Shown: in pieces, positions 7,954-17,287 of the stretch
How positions within the stretch are numbered: position 1 is the first letter of the stretch
How the letters are laid out: every line of letters starts with the position of its first letter
Assembly (NCBI RefSeq): GCF_900115565.1
Contig: NZ_FOWW01000005.1
Coordinates: forward strand, 186,001 to 250,000
Source: Amycolatopsis arida
Lineage (GTDB): Bacteria > Actinomycetota > Actinomycetes > Mycobacteriales > Pseudonocardiaceae
Length of the DNA: 64,000 nucleotides
Reading direction: 5' to 3'
Translations under genes and position numbers: made by a program
The notes under the pieces: model-generated
Databases searched by the model: none
The model's input: only the letters and a program-made list of their open reading frames with translations
Told to the model about the DNA's origin: nothing

Positions 7954-8796
7954 CTAACCGTACTCGCGATCGGGCGCCCGCAGGTGGATGACGTCGCCGG
8001 CCAGCACGGTGCGGCGCACCCCCTCGACCGACTCCAGCACCAGTTGCCCCGAGGCATCGACGTCGACCGCCGTGCCCAGCTGGGCCGCGCCGTCGGCGAG
8101 CACCACCTTCACCTGCTGGCCCAGGGTCGCGCACCGGGCGCGGTAGTCGGCGAGCTGCCCGGCGGCGGCCAGGTCACCGCGGGCGTCCCGCCAGCTCCGC
8201 TCCCGGTCGGCCAGCGCGGCCAGCAGCAGCGCGGCCACCTCCGTGCGGTCCACGCTCCGCGCGCCCGCCTCGACCAGCGAGGTCGCCGGCAGCCCGCCCG
8301 GCCCCGGCGGCACGTCCGTGCCCAGCGGCTGCACGTTCAGCCCGATGCCGAGCACCACGGCCGTCTCATCGCTCGCCACCGACTCGGCCAGCACGCCCGC
8401 GCACTTGCCGCGGTCCGGCCCGGCGAGCACGTCGTTGGGCCACTTCAGCACCGCGTCGACATCGAGCGCGGCGGTCACGTCGGTGATCGCCAGTCCGGCC
8501 ACCACGGCCAGCGACCCCAGGTCGGCGAACGCGACACCGGCCGGGCGCAGCAGCACGCTGCAGTACACCCCGCTGCCCCGCGGCGACACCCAGCCGCGGC
8601 CACGCCGCCCGGCGCCGGACGTCTGCTCCTCGGCGAGGAGCACCGTGTAGTCGGCCGCGCCGGCGACCGCCGCCGCGCGCAGGTCGGCGTTGGTCGAGCC
8701 GGTGCTCGGCACCACGTCGATCGCCGCGTAGGGGCCGGCCGGGGCGAGCAGCTCGGTGCGCAGCGCCGACGCGTCGACGCGCTTGCGAACGGTCAT
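7954..8796 (-). CDS. birA: Biotin-[acetyl-CoA carboxylase] ligase
   Basis: The 280-aa monofunctional ligase starts directly with the catalytic domain; the N-terminal DNA-binding domain of E. coli BirA is absent, so it is not a repressor. Motifs: STNADLR, SGAGRRGRGWVSPRGSG (biotinyl-AMP loop) and KWPNDVLAG, with a C-terminal SH3-like cap. It activates biotin as biotinyl-AMP and transfers it to the lysine of the AccA carrier domain encoded at 17288. It is divergent from accD, 88 nt apart, both with leaderless-type promoters. Confidence 0.95.
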   Translation of the reverse strand: MTVRKRVDASALRTELLAPAGPYAAIDVVPSTGSTNADLRAAAVAGAADYTVLLAEEQTSGAGRRGRGWVSPRGSGVYCSVLLRPAGVAFADLGSLAVVAGLAITDVTAALDVDAVLKWPNDVLAGPDRGKCAGVLAESVASDETAVVLGIGLNVQPLGTDVPPGPGGLPATSLVEAGARSVDRTEVAALLLAALADRERSWRDARGDLAAAGQLADYRARCATLGQQVKVVLADGAAQLGTAVDVDASGQLVLESVEGVRRTVLAGDVIHLRAPDREYG

Positions 8797-8802
8797 GTGG
8801 TG

Positions 8803-8808
8803 AGCCTA
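8803..8808 (-). promoter_or_regulatory. -10 hexamer TAGGCT of birA (leaderless type)
   Basis: TAGGCT on the minus strand ends 6 nt before the birA ATG at 8796. Confidence 0.6.
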
Positions 8809-8870
8809 GGACGCGGGGTGACGGTGACGATGCGGCCTACGCCACAACCCCGAAATCGGCGAACAGTCGT

Positions 8871-8876
8871 TAGGCT
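8871..8876 (+). promoter_or_regulatory. -10 hexamer TAGGCT of accD (leaderless type)
   Basis: TAGGCT ends 8 nt before the accD ATG at 8885. It is the same hexamer as in the divergent birA promoter 62 nt away; no Shine-Dalgarno is seen. Confidence 0.6.
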
Positions 8877-8884
8877 GCCGTTTC

Positions 8885-10522
<1,638 letters not shown>

Positions 10523-10539
10523 GCGCTGGTGAGGTCGCG

Positions 10540-10761
10540 ATGAGTGACGAGCAGGTTCGCCCGCTGCTGCGGGTGGTACGGGGCGCCCCGGAGGAGACCG
10601 AGCTGGCGGCGTTGACCGCGGTGGTGGCCGCCGCGGCGTCGGCCGTCCCCGAGCCCGCGGCACCGGTGGCCCGCTCCCGGTGGGCGGACCGCGCGGCACT
10701 GGTGCGCGCGCCGCTGCACCCGGGCCCCGCCGCGTGGCGCGCGTCCGCCGACCCCAGGTAG
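10540..10761 (+). CDS. accE: Acyl-CoA carboxylase epsilon subunit
   Basis: The 73-aa protein opens with LLRVVRGAPEETELAALTAV, the signature of actinobacterial AccE/PccE epsilon subunits, and ends in a basic-Trp tail (SRWADRAAL, HPGPAAWRASADPR). It stabilises the alpha-beta carboxylase complex. It follows accD by 17-18 nt with GGTGAGG upstream of ATG 10540. The 3' flank carries the tandem GTGTCCGC repeats. Confidence 0.92.
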   Translation: MSDEQVRPLLRVVRGAPEETELAALTAVVAAAASAVPEPAAPVARSRWADRAALVRAPLHPGPAAWRASADPR

Positions 10762-10797
10762 CCACTCGCCACGGAACCGCCACCACCCCACGCCACC

Positions 10798-10944
10798 GTG
10801 TCCGCGGTTCCCGTCCGCGTGTCCGCGGTTCCCGTCCGCGTGTCCGCGGTTCCCGTCCGCGTGTCCGCGGTTCCCGTCCGCGTGTCCGCGGTTCCCGTCC
10901 GCGTGTCCGCGGTTCCTGTCCGCGTGTCCGCGGTGCGCGTCGCC
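10798..10944 (+). repeat. 21-bp tandem repeat, GTGTCCGC family, array A
   Basis: GTGTCCGCGG starts at 10798, 10819, 10840, 10861, 10882, 10903 and, degenerate, 10924: seven units at exactly 21 bp. The first five are identical, the sixth has one C-to-T change. All units point the same way; no mirrored half is present, unlike arrays B, C and D. The repeats occupy the accE-maf intergenic region (10762-11054), which holds nothing else recognisable apart from the maf promoter. Confidence 0.95.
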
Positions 10945-11041
10945 GTGTTGGCCGTTCCCGCCGGCCGCCGTGGTGACGACCCGGCTCGTGTCGGGCGGCT
11001 CCGCCGGCGCTCCCGTCACCGGGGCGGCCGAGCGCACCGGT

Positions 11042-11047
11042 TACGCT
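11042..11047 (+). promoter_or_regulatory. -10 hexamer TACGCT of maf (leaderless type)
   Basis: TACGCT ends 7 nt before GTG 11055; no ribosome site is present. Confidence 0.6.
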
Positions 11048-11054
11048 GCGCGCC

Positions 11055-11690
11055 GTGCGTCTCGTGCTGGCCTCCGCCTCCCCCGCCCGGCTCGCCGTGC
11101 TGCGCGCGGCCGGGGTCGAGCCCAGCGTCGTGGTGTCCGGAGTGGACGAGGACGCCGTCGCCGCCGGGCTGCCCGACCCCACGCCCGAGGAGCTGGTGAC
11201 CGCGCTGGCGAGGGCGAAGGCCGAGGCGGTGGCCGACACGCTGACCGGTGGCCACACCGACACCGTCGTGGTGGGCTGCGACTCGATGCTCTCCATCGGC
11301 GGCGAGGTCGTCGGCAAGCCCGGCACCGCCGAGGTCGCCCGCCACCGCTGGGCGGCGATGGCCGGGCGGACCGGGGAGTTGCTCACCGGGCACGCCGTGC
11401 TCCGCCTTCCCGCCGACGGCGGGCCGCGGGCGGTGGCCAGCGGCACCCAGGTCACCACCGTGCGGTTCGGCACGCCCGAGCCGCACGAGCTGGACGCCTA
11501 CCTCGCCACCGGGGAGCCGCTGGCGGTGGCCGGCGCGTTCACCCTGGACGGCCGGGGCGGCTGGTTCGTGGAGGGGGTCGACGGCGACCCGTCCAGCGTG
11601 ATCGGGATCAGCCTGCCGCTGACCCGGCGGCTGCTGGCCGAGGTCGGGGTGTCCGTGGTGCACCTCTGGCAGCCTCCCACCGCTCCCTGA
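11055..11690 (+). CDS. maf: Maf-family nucleoside triphosphate pyrophosphatase
   Basis: The 211-aa Maf protein hydrolyses non-canonical or certain canonical NTPs to NMP and PPi. Motifs: [14 protein letters not shown] at the N-terminus (family SxSPRR region, here SPARL), [19 protein letters not shown] (metal-binding Asp and substrate loop) and [22 protein letters not shown]. Start GTG 11055 has a leaderless-type promoter. The accD-accE-maf order is conserved in mycobacteria. Confidence 0.93.
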   Translation: MRLVLASASPARLAVLRAAGVEPSVVVSGVDEDAVAAGLPDPTPEELVTALARAKAEAVADTLTGGHTDTVVVGCDSMLSIGGEVVGKPGTAEVARHRWAAMAGRTGELLTGHAVLRLPADGGPRAVASGTQVTTVRFGTPEPHELDAYLATGEPLAVAGAFTLDGRGGWFVEGVDGDPSSVIGISLPLTRRLLAEVGVSVVHLWQPPTAP

Positions 11691-11707
11691 CCCAGCTCGC
11701 CATCAGC

Positions 11708-11760
11708 GCCATGAAGGCCACCTCCATGGCGCTGGACGCGATGAAGGTGGCCTTCATGGC
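11708..11760. repeat. 15-bp inverted repeat with ATGAAGG core
   Basis: GCCATGAAGGCCACC (11708-11722) and its exact complement GGTGGCCTTCATGGC (11746-11760) flank a 23-nt loop that itself contains GATGAA and CCATGGC. It lies just after maf and could terminate maf transcription or be a dispersed repeat; from memory, similar ATGAAGG(C/T) elements are common in Amycolatopsis intergenic regions. Confidence 0.8.
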
Positions 11761-11889
11761 ATTCCCACATGGTGGGAGCCGCTGAGAGTTGGTTCACGGC
11801 GGGAAGGGCACGCGGAAGGGTTGCCGGGCGCGGGGCGTTGTCCTCGTTCGGCGCACATCGGCAACACCTGGGACACCGCGGAGCTGACC

Positions 11890-13230
11890 TTGTCATTCGT
11901 ACGCACCTACACCCGGCCGAAGGTCTTCGGTCTCATCGTGGTCGCGAGCCTCGTCGTCGGTGCCCTGCTGGGCTTCCTGGCCCGGCGGGCCGGGCTGGAC
12001 TGGCTGGCGACCGCCCTCGAGACGATCGGCGGAGTGTTCACCGACCTGCTGCAGGTGACGGTGCTGCCGCTGATCTTCACCGCGATCATCCTCGGCATCA
12101 CCAGCCTGCGGCGGCTGGGCGGCGCGCGCACCGCGGCACGGCTCGGCGGCAAGACGGTGCTGTGGTTCGCGACGACGTCGCTGATCGCCGTGCTGATCGG
12201 GATCGCCGTCGGCCGGGTGGTCAACCCGGGTGCGGGAATCTCGTTGCAGCCCGACCCGGCCGCCGTCGACCGGTTGGCCGAGCGGGAGCAGGGCTCGTGG
12301 CTGTCGCTGCTGAACGGGTTGGTGCCGGACAACCTGTTCGCCGCGTTCGCCGAGGGCGAGATCCTGCAGGTGGTGTTCGTCGCGCTGGCGGTCGGGATGG
12401 CCTGCTACGCGCTCGGCGAGCGGGCGGAGCCGTTCGTGCGGGTGAACCAGGCGGTGTTCGACATCGTGCAGAAGGCGTTGAGCTGGATCATCCGGCTGGC
12501 GCCGCTCGGCGTGCTCGGCCTGATCGGCAACGCGTTCGCCAACTACGGCGGTGACTTCGTGCGGCCGCTGCTGTCGCTGACCGCGGCGGTGTACGTCGGC
12601 ACCCTGCTGGTGCTGTTCGGGGTGTACCCGCTGCTGCTGCGGTTCGTCGGCAAGGTCAGCCCGGCGAGGTTCTTCGGCAAGGCGTGGACGGCGATCCAGT
12701 TCGCGTTCGTGTCCCGGTCCTCCGGCGCGACGCTGCCGCTGAGCCGGCAGACCGCGGTGAACCTCGGGGTGGACCCCGGCTACGCGAGCTTCGCGGTGCC
12801 GCTGGGCACGACGACCAAGATGGACGGTTGCGCGGCGGTGTACCCCGCGGTGGCGACGATCTTCATCACGAACCTGTTCGGGATCCAGCTCGGCCTGGTG
12901 GACTACCTGCTGATCGTCGTGGTGGCCGTGTTCGGCGCGATCGCGACCGCCGGCGTGACCGGATGGTTCACCATGCTCACGCTGACGCTGAGCACGCTCG
13001 GCCTTCCGCCCCAGGTGATCGCCACCGGGATCGCCGTGGTGTACGGCATCGACCCCATCCTGGACATGATCCGCACGGCGACCAACGTCACGGGGCAGAT
13101 CGCGATCCCCACGTGGGTCGCCCGCACCGAGGGCCTGCTCGACGACGAGGTGCTGAACACCCCGAGCGCCCCACCGCTGCTCGACGACGCCGGCACCACC
13201 CACCGACCAGCCGCCACCGCCAGCGCCTGA
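11890..13230 (+). CDS. Dicarboxylate/amino acid:cation symporter (DAACS family)
   Basis: The membrane transporter of about 446 aa has the GltP/DctA architecture: eight helices, re-entrant hairpin with SRSSGATLPLS (family SSSxTLP), the helix-7 KMDGCAAVYP (family N/KMDGT), and the second hairpin near GVTGWFTMLTLTL. It imports C4-dicarboxylates, glutamate or aspartate with Na+ or H+; the substrate is not resolved. TTG 11890 was chosen because GGAG lies 7-8 nt upstream and the next residues (SFVRTYTRPKVFGLIV) begin the first helix; the frame stays open upstream to an ATG at 11821. A strong terminator follows. Confidence 0.88.
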   Translation: MSFVRTYTRPKVFGLIVVASLVVGALLGFLARRAGLDWLATALETIGGVFTDLLQVTVLPLIFTAIILGITSLRRLGGARTAARLGGKTVLWFATTSLIAVLIGIAVGRVVNPGAGISLQPDPAAVDRLAEREQGSWLSLLNGLVPDNLFAAFAEGEILQVVFVALAVGMACYALGERAEPFVRVNQAVFDIVQKALSWIIRLAPLGVLGLIGNAFANYGGDFVRPLLSLTAAVYVGTLLVLFGVYPLLLRFVGKVSPARFFGKAWTAIQFAFVSRSSGATLPLSRQTAVNLGVDPGYASFAVPLGTTTKMDGCAAVYPAVATIFITNLFGIQLGLVDYLLIVVVAVFGAIATAGVTGWFTMLTLTLSTLGLPPQVIATGIAVVYGIDPILDMIRTATNVTGQIAIPTWVARTEGLLDDEVLNTPSAPPLLDDAGTTHRPAATASA

Positions 13231-13237
13231 CCCGACC

Positions 13238-13269
13238 CCGCCGGCCGCGGAACGCCCCGCGGCCGGCGG
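13238..13269 (+). terminator. Strong GC hairpin after the symporter gene
   Basis: A perfect 13-bp stem, CCGCCGGCCGCGG (13238-13250) with CCGCGGCCGGCGG (13257-13269), has a 6-nt loop and starts 8 nt after the stop. No U-tract follows, as is usual in actinomycetes. Confidence 0.8.
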
Positions 13270-13345
13270 CGATTGCAGCGGAACCGGCCCGGCGCGACAC
13301 TCGTCCCAGTCCTGCGACTCGCTCGCGACTGCAGGGGGTGGAACC

Positions 13346-13663
13346 TTGTCCGAGAACGCCACGACGCGCGAACCCACGCCGATCCCACCGGACTTCCCTC
13401 CCGTCGTCTACCTGCCCTGCGCCACACCCGCCGCCGATCCGGCTGAGGCCGTGGTGGAGATGCGCAGGACCAGGGACGGCAGGATGGCGCTGCTGGCCTA
13501 CTCCGCACTCGACCGGCTGAAGTACTGCTGCGGGGAGCAGCAGCCCTGGATGGTGGTGCCGACTCCGATGCTGGACCAGATCCAGCGGGCCCGGCCCTTC
13601 GAGCTGTTGCTGCTGGACGTCGTCATCCCGGCCGAGCACCGGCACGGAGCGCACGATGCCTGA
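13346..13663 (+). CDS. SAV_915-like small protein heading a type VII cassette
   Basis: The 105-aa protein (TTG start, GGGGGTGG upstream) shares with the product at 16840 the pattern FPPVVYLPC, then LALLxYSALDRL, a CCG pair, PW, and a C-terminal LLLDVVIPAEHRH. That places both in the SAV_915 group of small actinobacterial proteins that often precede ESX substrates. It overlaps the EspC-like gene by 8 nt. Function unknown; the conserved Cys-Cys-Gly may bind metal or form a disulfide. Confidence 0.72.
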   Translation: MSENATTREPTPIPPDFPPVVYLPCATPAADPAEAVVEMRRTRDGRMALLAYSALDRLKYCCGEQQPWMVVPTPMLDQIQRARPFELLLLDVVIPAEHRHGAHDA

Positions 13664-13946
13664 CGGGGGATTCCGCGCGGAGCCGGGTGTGCTGGACGGC
13701 ATCGCCAGCACCCTGCGCACCGCCGCCGGTCGCCTCGACGAAGTCGGGAACAGCACGCCGCCGACGCCCGACGCGGGGGACGCCAGCGCCGCGGTGGCGG
13801 TCATCCTGGCCAAGCTGACCGACAGCGCCGGGCAGTTGGTGATCGGAACGGCCGCCGCGGGCGATGCAGTCGCCGACGGCGGGGCGACATACGCCGAGAC
13901 CGACGCGTCGGCGAACGAGGCGGTCCGGTCGGCGGGAGGGCGGTGA
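13656..13946 (+). CDS. EspC-like ESX secretion-associated protein
   Basis: The 96-aa helical protein (GGFRAEPGVLDGIASTLRTAAGRLDEVG) resembles the ESX-1 EspC/T7SS_ESX_EspC group: one helix, Pro-rich turn (STPPTPDAGDAS) and second helix. No signal peptide. It starts inside the previous gene (8-nt overlap) and precedes the WXG protein by 3 nt, so it is likely its secretion partner. Confidence 0.75.
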   Translation: MPDGGFRAEPGVLDGIASTLRTAAGRLDEVGNSTPPTPDAGDASAAVAVILAKLTDSAGQLVIGTAAAGDAVADGGATYAETDASANEAVRSAGGR

Positions 13947-13949
13947 GCG

Positions 13950-15149
13950 ATGCCGATCGACACCAGGATCGAGGGTGACCCCGGCAGCGTGACCGCGGCA
14001 GCGACATGGGTACGGGACTCGCTCGGAAGCCGGGTCACCGACACCGCCAGCCAGATCTACCAGGCACGCAACAGCGCGGACGCCGGCTGGCACGGTCCCG
14101 CCGCGCATGCGTTCCGTGACCGGATGACGCAGGGGGCCCGCGTCACCGACGAGTTCGCGGCGACGGCCCGGTCGATGGCGCAGAAGTTCGACGACCTCGG
14201 CGCCGACCTGCGGCGCGTCCAGTCCGACATGGCGCGCATCCGCAGGGAGGCCGCGGCCGCGGGACTGACCGTGGCCGGCGACGTGATCAACGAACCGGGC
14301 CCGGCACCCGCGGACCCGGGACCGGCGCCGACCGGCGAAGCGGCGACCTCGGACGCGGTCCGGGCACATAGTGAGGCCGTCCAGGCGCAGCAGGCCCACC
14401 AGGCGAAGGTCGCGGCCTACGAGAAGGCCCGTACCGAGGCCGAGGCCACCCGGCGGACGTGGCAGGGCAGCGTCGAGACGATCGCCGCAGAGGCGAACAG
14501 CGTCGGTCCCAAGGCGTGGCTCACCGTCTCCGATGTCGCGGGCAACACGATCGCGGCCGCGGCGGGCGCCAAGTACGGCTCGTTCCTCCTCGAAGGCGCC
14601 CGGATCTACGCCGATGACGCCGCGCAGGCACTGCGCCATGTCCGCGCGTACGGCGAGGTAGTGCTGGATCACAAGGGCTTCTACGCCAACCTGGACCGCG
14701 CCCAGGCCAGCACCCGCGCCGCCAGCGCCCTTGCCGACGACGCCACTTCAGCCCAGCAGCGGGCGAAGCTCGGTGGCCTCAAGCTCGGCGGCGCACTGGC
14801 CGTCGGGGGCATCGTGTACGACGTCGCCCACGGAAAACCCGTCGACCAGGCCATCGTCTCCGGTGGCGTGGGTTTCGGCGCGTCGGTGGTCGCCGGCGCG
14901 GGCGTCGGCACGCTCATCGGCGGGCCGGTGGGTACGGCGGTGGGCGCCCTCGTGGGAGCCGGGGTCGGCGTGTTCACCTCCGGTATGGTCGATTCCCTGT
15001 ACGAGAACGGTATAGGCGCGGTTGGACAGGCCATCGAGGATGGGGCGAAGGCGTTGGTCGACACCGGCGAGGTCGTGGTCGACGGCATCGGCGACGCGGC
15101 GGGCGCCGTTGCCGGGGGCGTGAAGGACGTGTGGGATGCGGTTTTCTGA
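13950..15149 (+). CDS. WXG-domain protein with C-terminal glycine-zipper, probable pore-forming type VII toxin
   Basis: The 399-aa protein has an N-terminal WXG100-like hairpin (W47-H-G49; helices about 10-44 and 50-105), a Pro/Ala linker (115-132), a long helical middle (133-270) and a hydrophobic Gly-rich C-terminus. Residues 305-344 repeat G-x3-G spacings (GGVGFGASVVAGAGVGT, GGPVGTAVGALVGAGVGVF), the pattern of glycine-zipper membrane domains. It overlaps a membrane protein gene by 14 nt, the arrangement expected of a pore-former and its immunity protein. No enzymatic domain is visible. Toxicity is inferred; it could also be a cell-surface or channel protein. Confidence 0.72.
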   Translation: MPIDTRIEGDPGSVTAAATWVRDSLGSRVTDTASQIYQARNSADAGWHGPAAHAFRDRMTQGARVTDEFAATARSMAQKFDDLGADLRRVQSDMARIRREAAAAGLTVAGDVINEPGPAPADPGPAPTGEAATSDAVRAHSEAVQAQQAHQAKVAAYEKARTEAEATRRTWQGSVETIAAEANSVGPKAWLTVSDVAGNTIAAAAGAKYGSFLLEGARIYADDAAQALRHVRAYGEVVLDHKGFYANLDRAQASTRAASALADDATSAQQRAKLGGLKLGGALAVGGIVYDVAHGKPVDQAIVSGGVGFGASVVAGAGVGTLIGGPVGTAVGALVGAGVGVFTSGMVDSLYENGIGAVGQAIEDGAKALVDTGEVVVDGIGDAAGAVAGGVKDVWDAVF

Positions 15150-15987
15150 TCATCTTTCCCGCCCGCCTGAATGGCCCGGCCGTCCCGAGCCCCGGCATGT
15201 GCTGGCCATGTCCGTCACCGTCGTGGTCCTGGTGGTGGCACCACTCGTGCTCGCCGGCTTCTTCGCCACGCGGGGCCAGCCGGTGGTGGCGAGGTACTGC
15301 CTTGCCGTCGCGCTGGTGGGGCTTCTCGCGACCTGGCTCGGATACGAGACCCGCATCCGGCGTTTCCACGATGCCGACGCGGTCACCAGCTCGCGGCTCG
15401 ACGACGGTTCCCGGCAGTTGGAGATCCCTTATTCCAGGAACATCTATCTCGGTTATGCCGCACTGATGGGCACCATCGCCCTCGTCTTCCTGGTCGCGAC
15501 GGTCGACGCGGCCTGGAGCGGGGACGGTGAGCGGGCCCGTGGGGCCTACCTGTGGGCCCCACTGGCGCTGGTCTTCGGCTCCCTGCCCGTGCTGATGGCC
15601 ACCGGTCGGTTCGCTCGTGGTCACCTGCGCCTGTCGCCGGACGGTGTCCACCAGCGGGGCTGGACGTTCGAGTCGTTCCTGCCGTGGTCGGGCATCGTGG
15701 GCGCGTGGCCACGGTACGCCGACGGCCCGGTCGTCGTGCTCGTGGGCGACCCCGACACGCCGTGGCAGCGCCGCAGCTTCACCAGACTGTGGCGGCAGGA
15801 CCGGCTCCCGGACGTCAAGGATCGCGGACGAACGGTGCCGACCATCGTCATCCCCGGCAAGTTCCTCGCCGTCGACCCCGTGCTGGTGTACCACCTGCTC
15901 GGCTACTACCTCGAGCGTCCCGCCGCCCGCGTGGAGCTCGGCACGGAGGCCGCCGTGCGACGGGCGCGCGCCGCCGCGTTCGAATGA
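15136..15987 (+). CDS. Four-helix membrane protein, candidate immunity to the glycine-zipper protein
   Basis: The 283-aa protein has membrane helices at about 22-43, 52-70, 103-123 and 137-156. A cytosolic C-terminal domain follows (GHLRLSPDGVHQRGWTFESFLPW, PH-like in feel) and ends in an Arg/Ala tail. ATG 15136 lies within the end of the preceding gene, so translation is coupled. Membrane immunity proteins protect against pore-forming toxins in many polymorphic systems; the assignment here rests on gene order and topology only. Confidence 0.62.
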   Translation: MRFSDHLSRPPEWPGRPEPRHVLAMSVTVVVLVVAPLVLAGFFATRGQPVVARYCLAVALVGLLATWLGYETRIRRFHDADAVTSSRLDDGSRQLEIPYSRNIYLGYAALMGTIALVFLVATVDAAWSGDGERARGAYLWAPLALVFGSLPVLMATGRFARGHLRLSPDGVHQRGWTFESFLPWSGIVGAWPRYADGPVVVLVGDPDTPWQRRSFTRLWRQDRLPDVKDRGRTVPTIVIPGKFLAVDPVLVYHLLGYYLERPAARVELGTEAAVRRARAAAFE

Positions 15988-16073
15988 ATCAGCGTCGGGT
16001 GAGTCAGCGTTCGGGTGAGTCAGCGTTCAGGTGAGTCAGCGTTCGGGTGAGTCAGCGTTCGGGTGAGTCAGCG
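15986..16073 (+). repeat. 16-bp tandem repeat GAGTCAGCGTTCGGGT
   Basis: GAGTCAGCG starts at 16001, 16017, 16033, 16049 and 16065, with a shorter degenerate unit (GAATCAGCG) at 15986. The last unit supplies the stop codon (TCA 16068-16070) of the minus-strand gene, and the first overlaps the stop of the membrane protein gene. Convergent ends of two genes thus lie in the repeat. Its GTGAGT...CGTTCGGG core resembles the repeat at 20080-20121. Confidence 0.92.
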
Positions 16074-16781
16074 GCAGTCGCGAAGGTCGGAGCGGCGAAC
16101 CTCGACCTCGGGCCAGCCACGCAGGCCGCTCGGCGCGGTGTGCCGGCGGGTGCAGCCGACCTCCGTGCCGCCGAGGTCGAACACCTGCGCCACCACCGGC
16201 GCCACCCGGCACCGGGCCGGCGCCGCGTCCGGGGCGCAGTCGTGCCGGACCACCACCACCTCGGCCACCCCGTCACCGGTGACGTCGTCCAGCGAGAGGT
16301 ACCCCGCGTCGGAGAAGTACAGCCGCTCCGCGGCGCGCCACGTGCCCTCCCCGGTGCCGGCCGATACCAGCACCTCCCCCACGGCGCCGCCGTCCACCGC
16401 GCCGCGCACCAGGCACACCGGCCGGGCGCCCTCGGCACACCGCAGCGAGTCGCCGGTCAGCCGCGCCCCCATCGTGGTCACCATCGTCTCCACCACGAGC
16501 CCCCGCGCCTGCCCGCCGAACCGCACGCGGCCCGACCCGCCGTCGGAGTCCGCCAACAACGCCACCACGGTGCCGGCCACCTCCGTCGACGCCAGGACCT
16601 GGCACGACTCGGGTGGGCAGCGGGCATCGACCGCCCTGGTCGGCGCGCCATCGGGCGGCCGGGCGTCGTTCGGCTGGGCGCCCGGCCGCAGCACGACGGC
16701 TCCCCCCAGCGCACCGGCGGTCACCAGCGCCGCCACGACGGCGGTGACCAGAACCGACCGGGGCACCCGCGTCCGGCCCAC
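16068..16781 (-). CDS. Secreted or membrane-anchored protein of unknown function
   Basis: The 237-aa protein has a short basic N-terminus (GRTRVPRS), one hydrophobic segment (about 10-32) and an extracytoplasmic region with six or more cysteines, some paired in short spans (CPPESC, CAEGARPVC), suggesting disulfides. The segment YFSDAGYLSLDDVTGDGVAEVVVVRHDC looks like an FG-GAP/VCBS-type calcium repeat, common in surface proteins. I do not recognise a family. Start GTG 16781 has a leaderless-type promoter. Confidence 0.7.
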   Translation of the reverse strand: MGRTRVPRSVLVTAVVAALVTAGALGGAVVLRPGAQPNDARPPDGAPTRAVDARCPPESCQVLASTEVAGTVVALLADSDGGSGRVRFGGQARGLVVETMVTTMGARLTGDSLRCAEGARPVCLVRGAVDGGAVGEVLVSAGTGEGTWRAAERLYFSDAGYLSLDDVTGDGVAEVVVVRHDCAPDAAPARCRVAPVVAQVFDLGGTEVGCTRRHTAPSGLRGWPEVEVRRSDLRDCR

Positions 16782-16788
16782 GGCCGTC

Positions 16789-16794
16789 AGGGTA
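16789..16794 (-). promoter_or_regulatory. -10 hexamer TACCCT of the secreted protein gene (leaderless type)
   Basis: TACCCT on the minus strand ends 7 nt before GTG 16781. Confidence 0.58.
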
Positions 16795-16827
16795 TGTCAC
16801 CCGACCGGGTAACGCAGTGCCACGGAC

Positions 16828-16833
16828 TATGTT
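16828..16833 (+). promoter_or_regulatory. -10 hexamer TATGTT of the SAV_915-like gene (leaderless type)
   Basis: TATGTT ends 6 nt before GTG 16840. The divergent promoter for 16781 lies 34 nt away. Confidence 0.58.
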
Positions 16834-16839
16834 GGCGTC

Positions 16840-17160
16840 GTGACCGAGACGCCGAAGTTCACCGTCCCGCCCGGGTTCCCGCCCGCGGTGTACGTCCCCT
16901 GCGGTCAGTACCCCGCCGGCGACGGCGGCAGCACCACGGCCGTCGAGCTGCGCCGCACCGACGAGGGCAAGCTCGCCCTGCTCACCTACTCGGCGATGGA
17001 CCGCCTGGTCCGCTGCTGCGGCCCGCACCAGCCGTGGGTCCTCGTCTCCACCGAGGAGCTGCACCACGTCTACGACGCCCAACCGTTCGACGTGATCATG
17101 CTCGACACCGAGCTGCCCGAGGAGCTGCGCCACCGCCCGGTGCCGTCCACCTCGGCGTGA
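16840..17160 (+). CDS. SAV_915-like small protein (lone copy)
   Basis: The 106-aa protein resembles the product at 13346: [31 protein letters not shown], then [15 protein letters not shown]. Unlike that copy it is not followed by an ESX substrate and has its own promoter. It may be a housekeeping paralogue or the survivor of a lost cassette. Function unknown. Confidence 0.72.
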   Translation: MTETPKFTVPPGFPPAVYVPCGQYPAGDGGSTTAVELRRTDEGKLALLTYSAMDRLVRCCGPHQPWVLVSTEELHHVYDAQPFDVIMLDTELPEELRHRPVPSTSA

Positions 17161-17287
17161 GCGGGCTTCCGCCAACCTGCGCACTCGGCTCGGGGTGAGC
17201 CGGCTCTCATCACATACCTACTCCTCGGTCCGTAAACTGCTCCGAGGCCCCCGGCGGGTTCCGCAGCTCGAGGACGAGGAGGCAGGC

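Noticed and set aside
10798-10944. Array A as a CRISPR
   Set aside because: Units are contiguous with no unique spacers of 30 or so bases and no cas genes nearby; the period is 21 bp.
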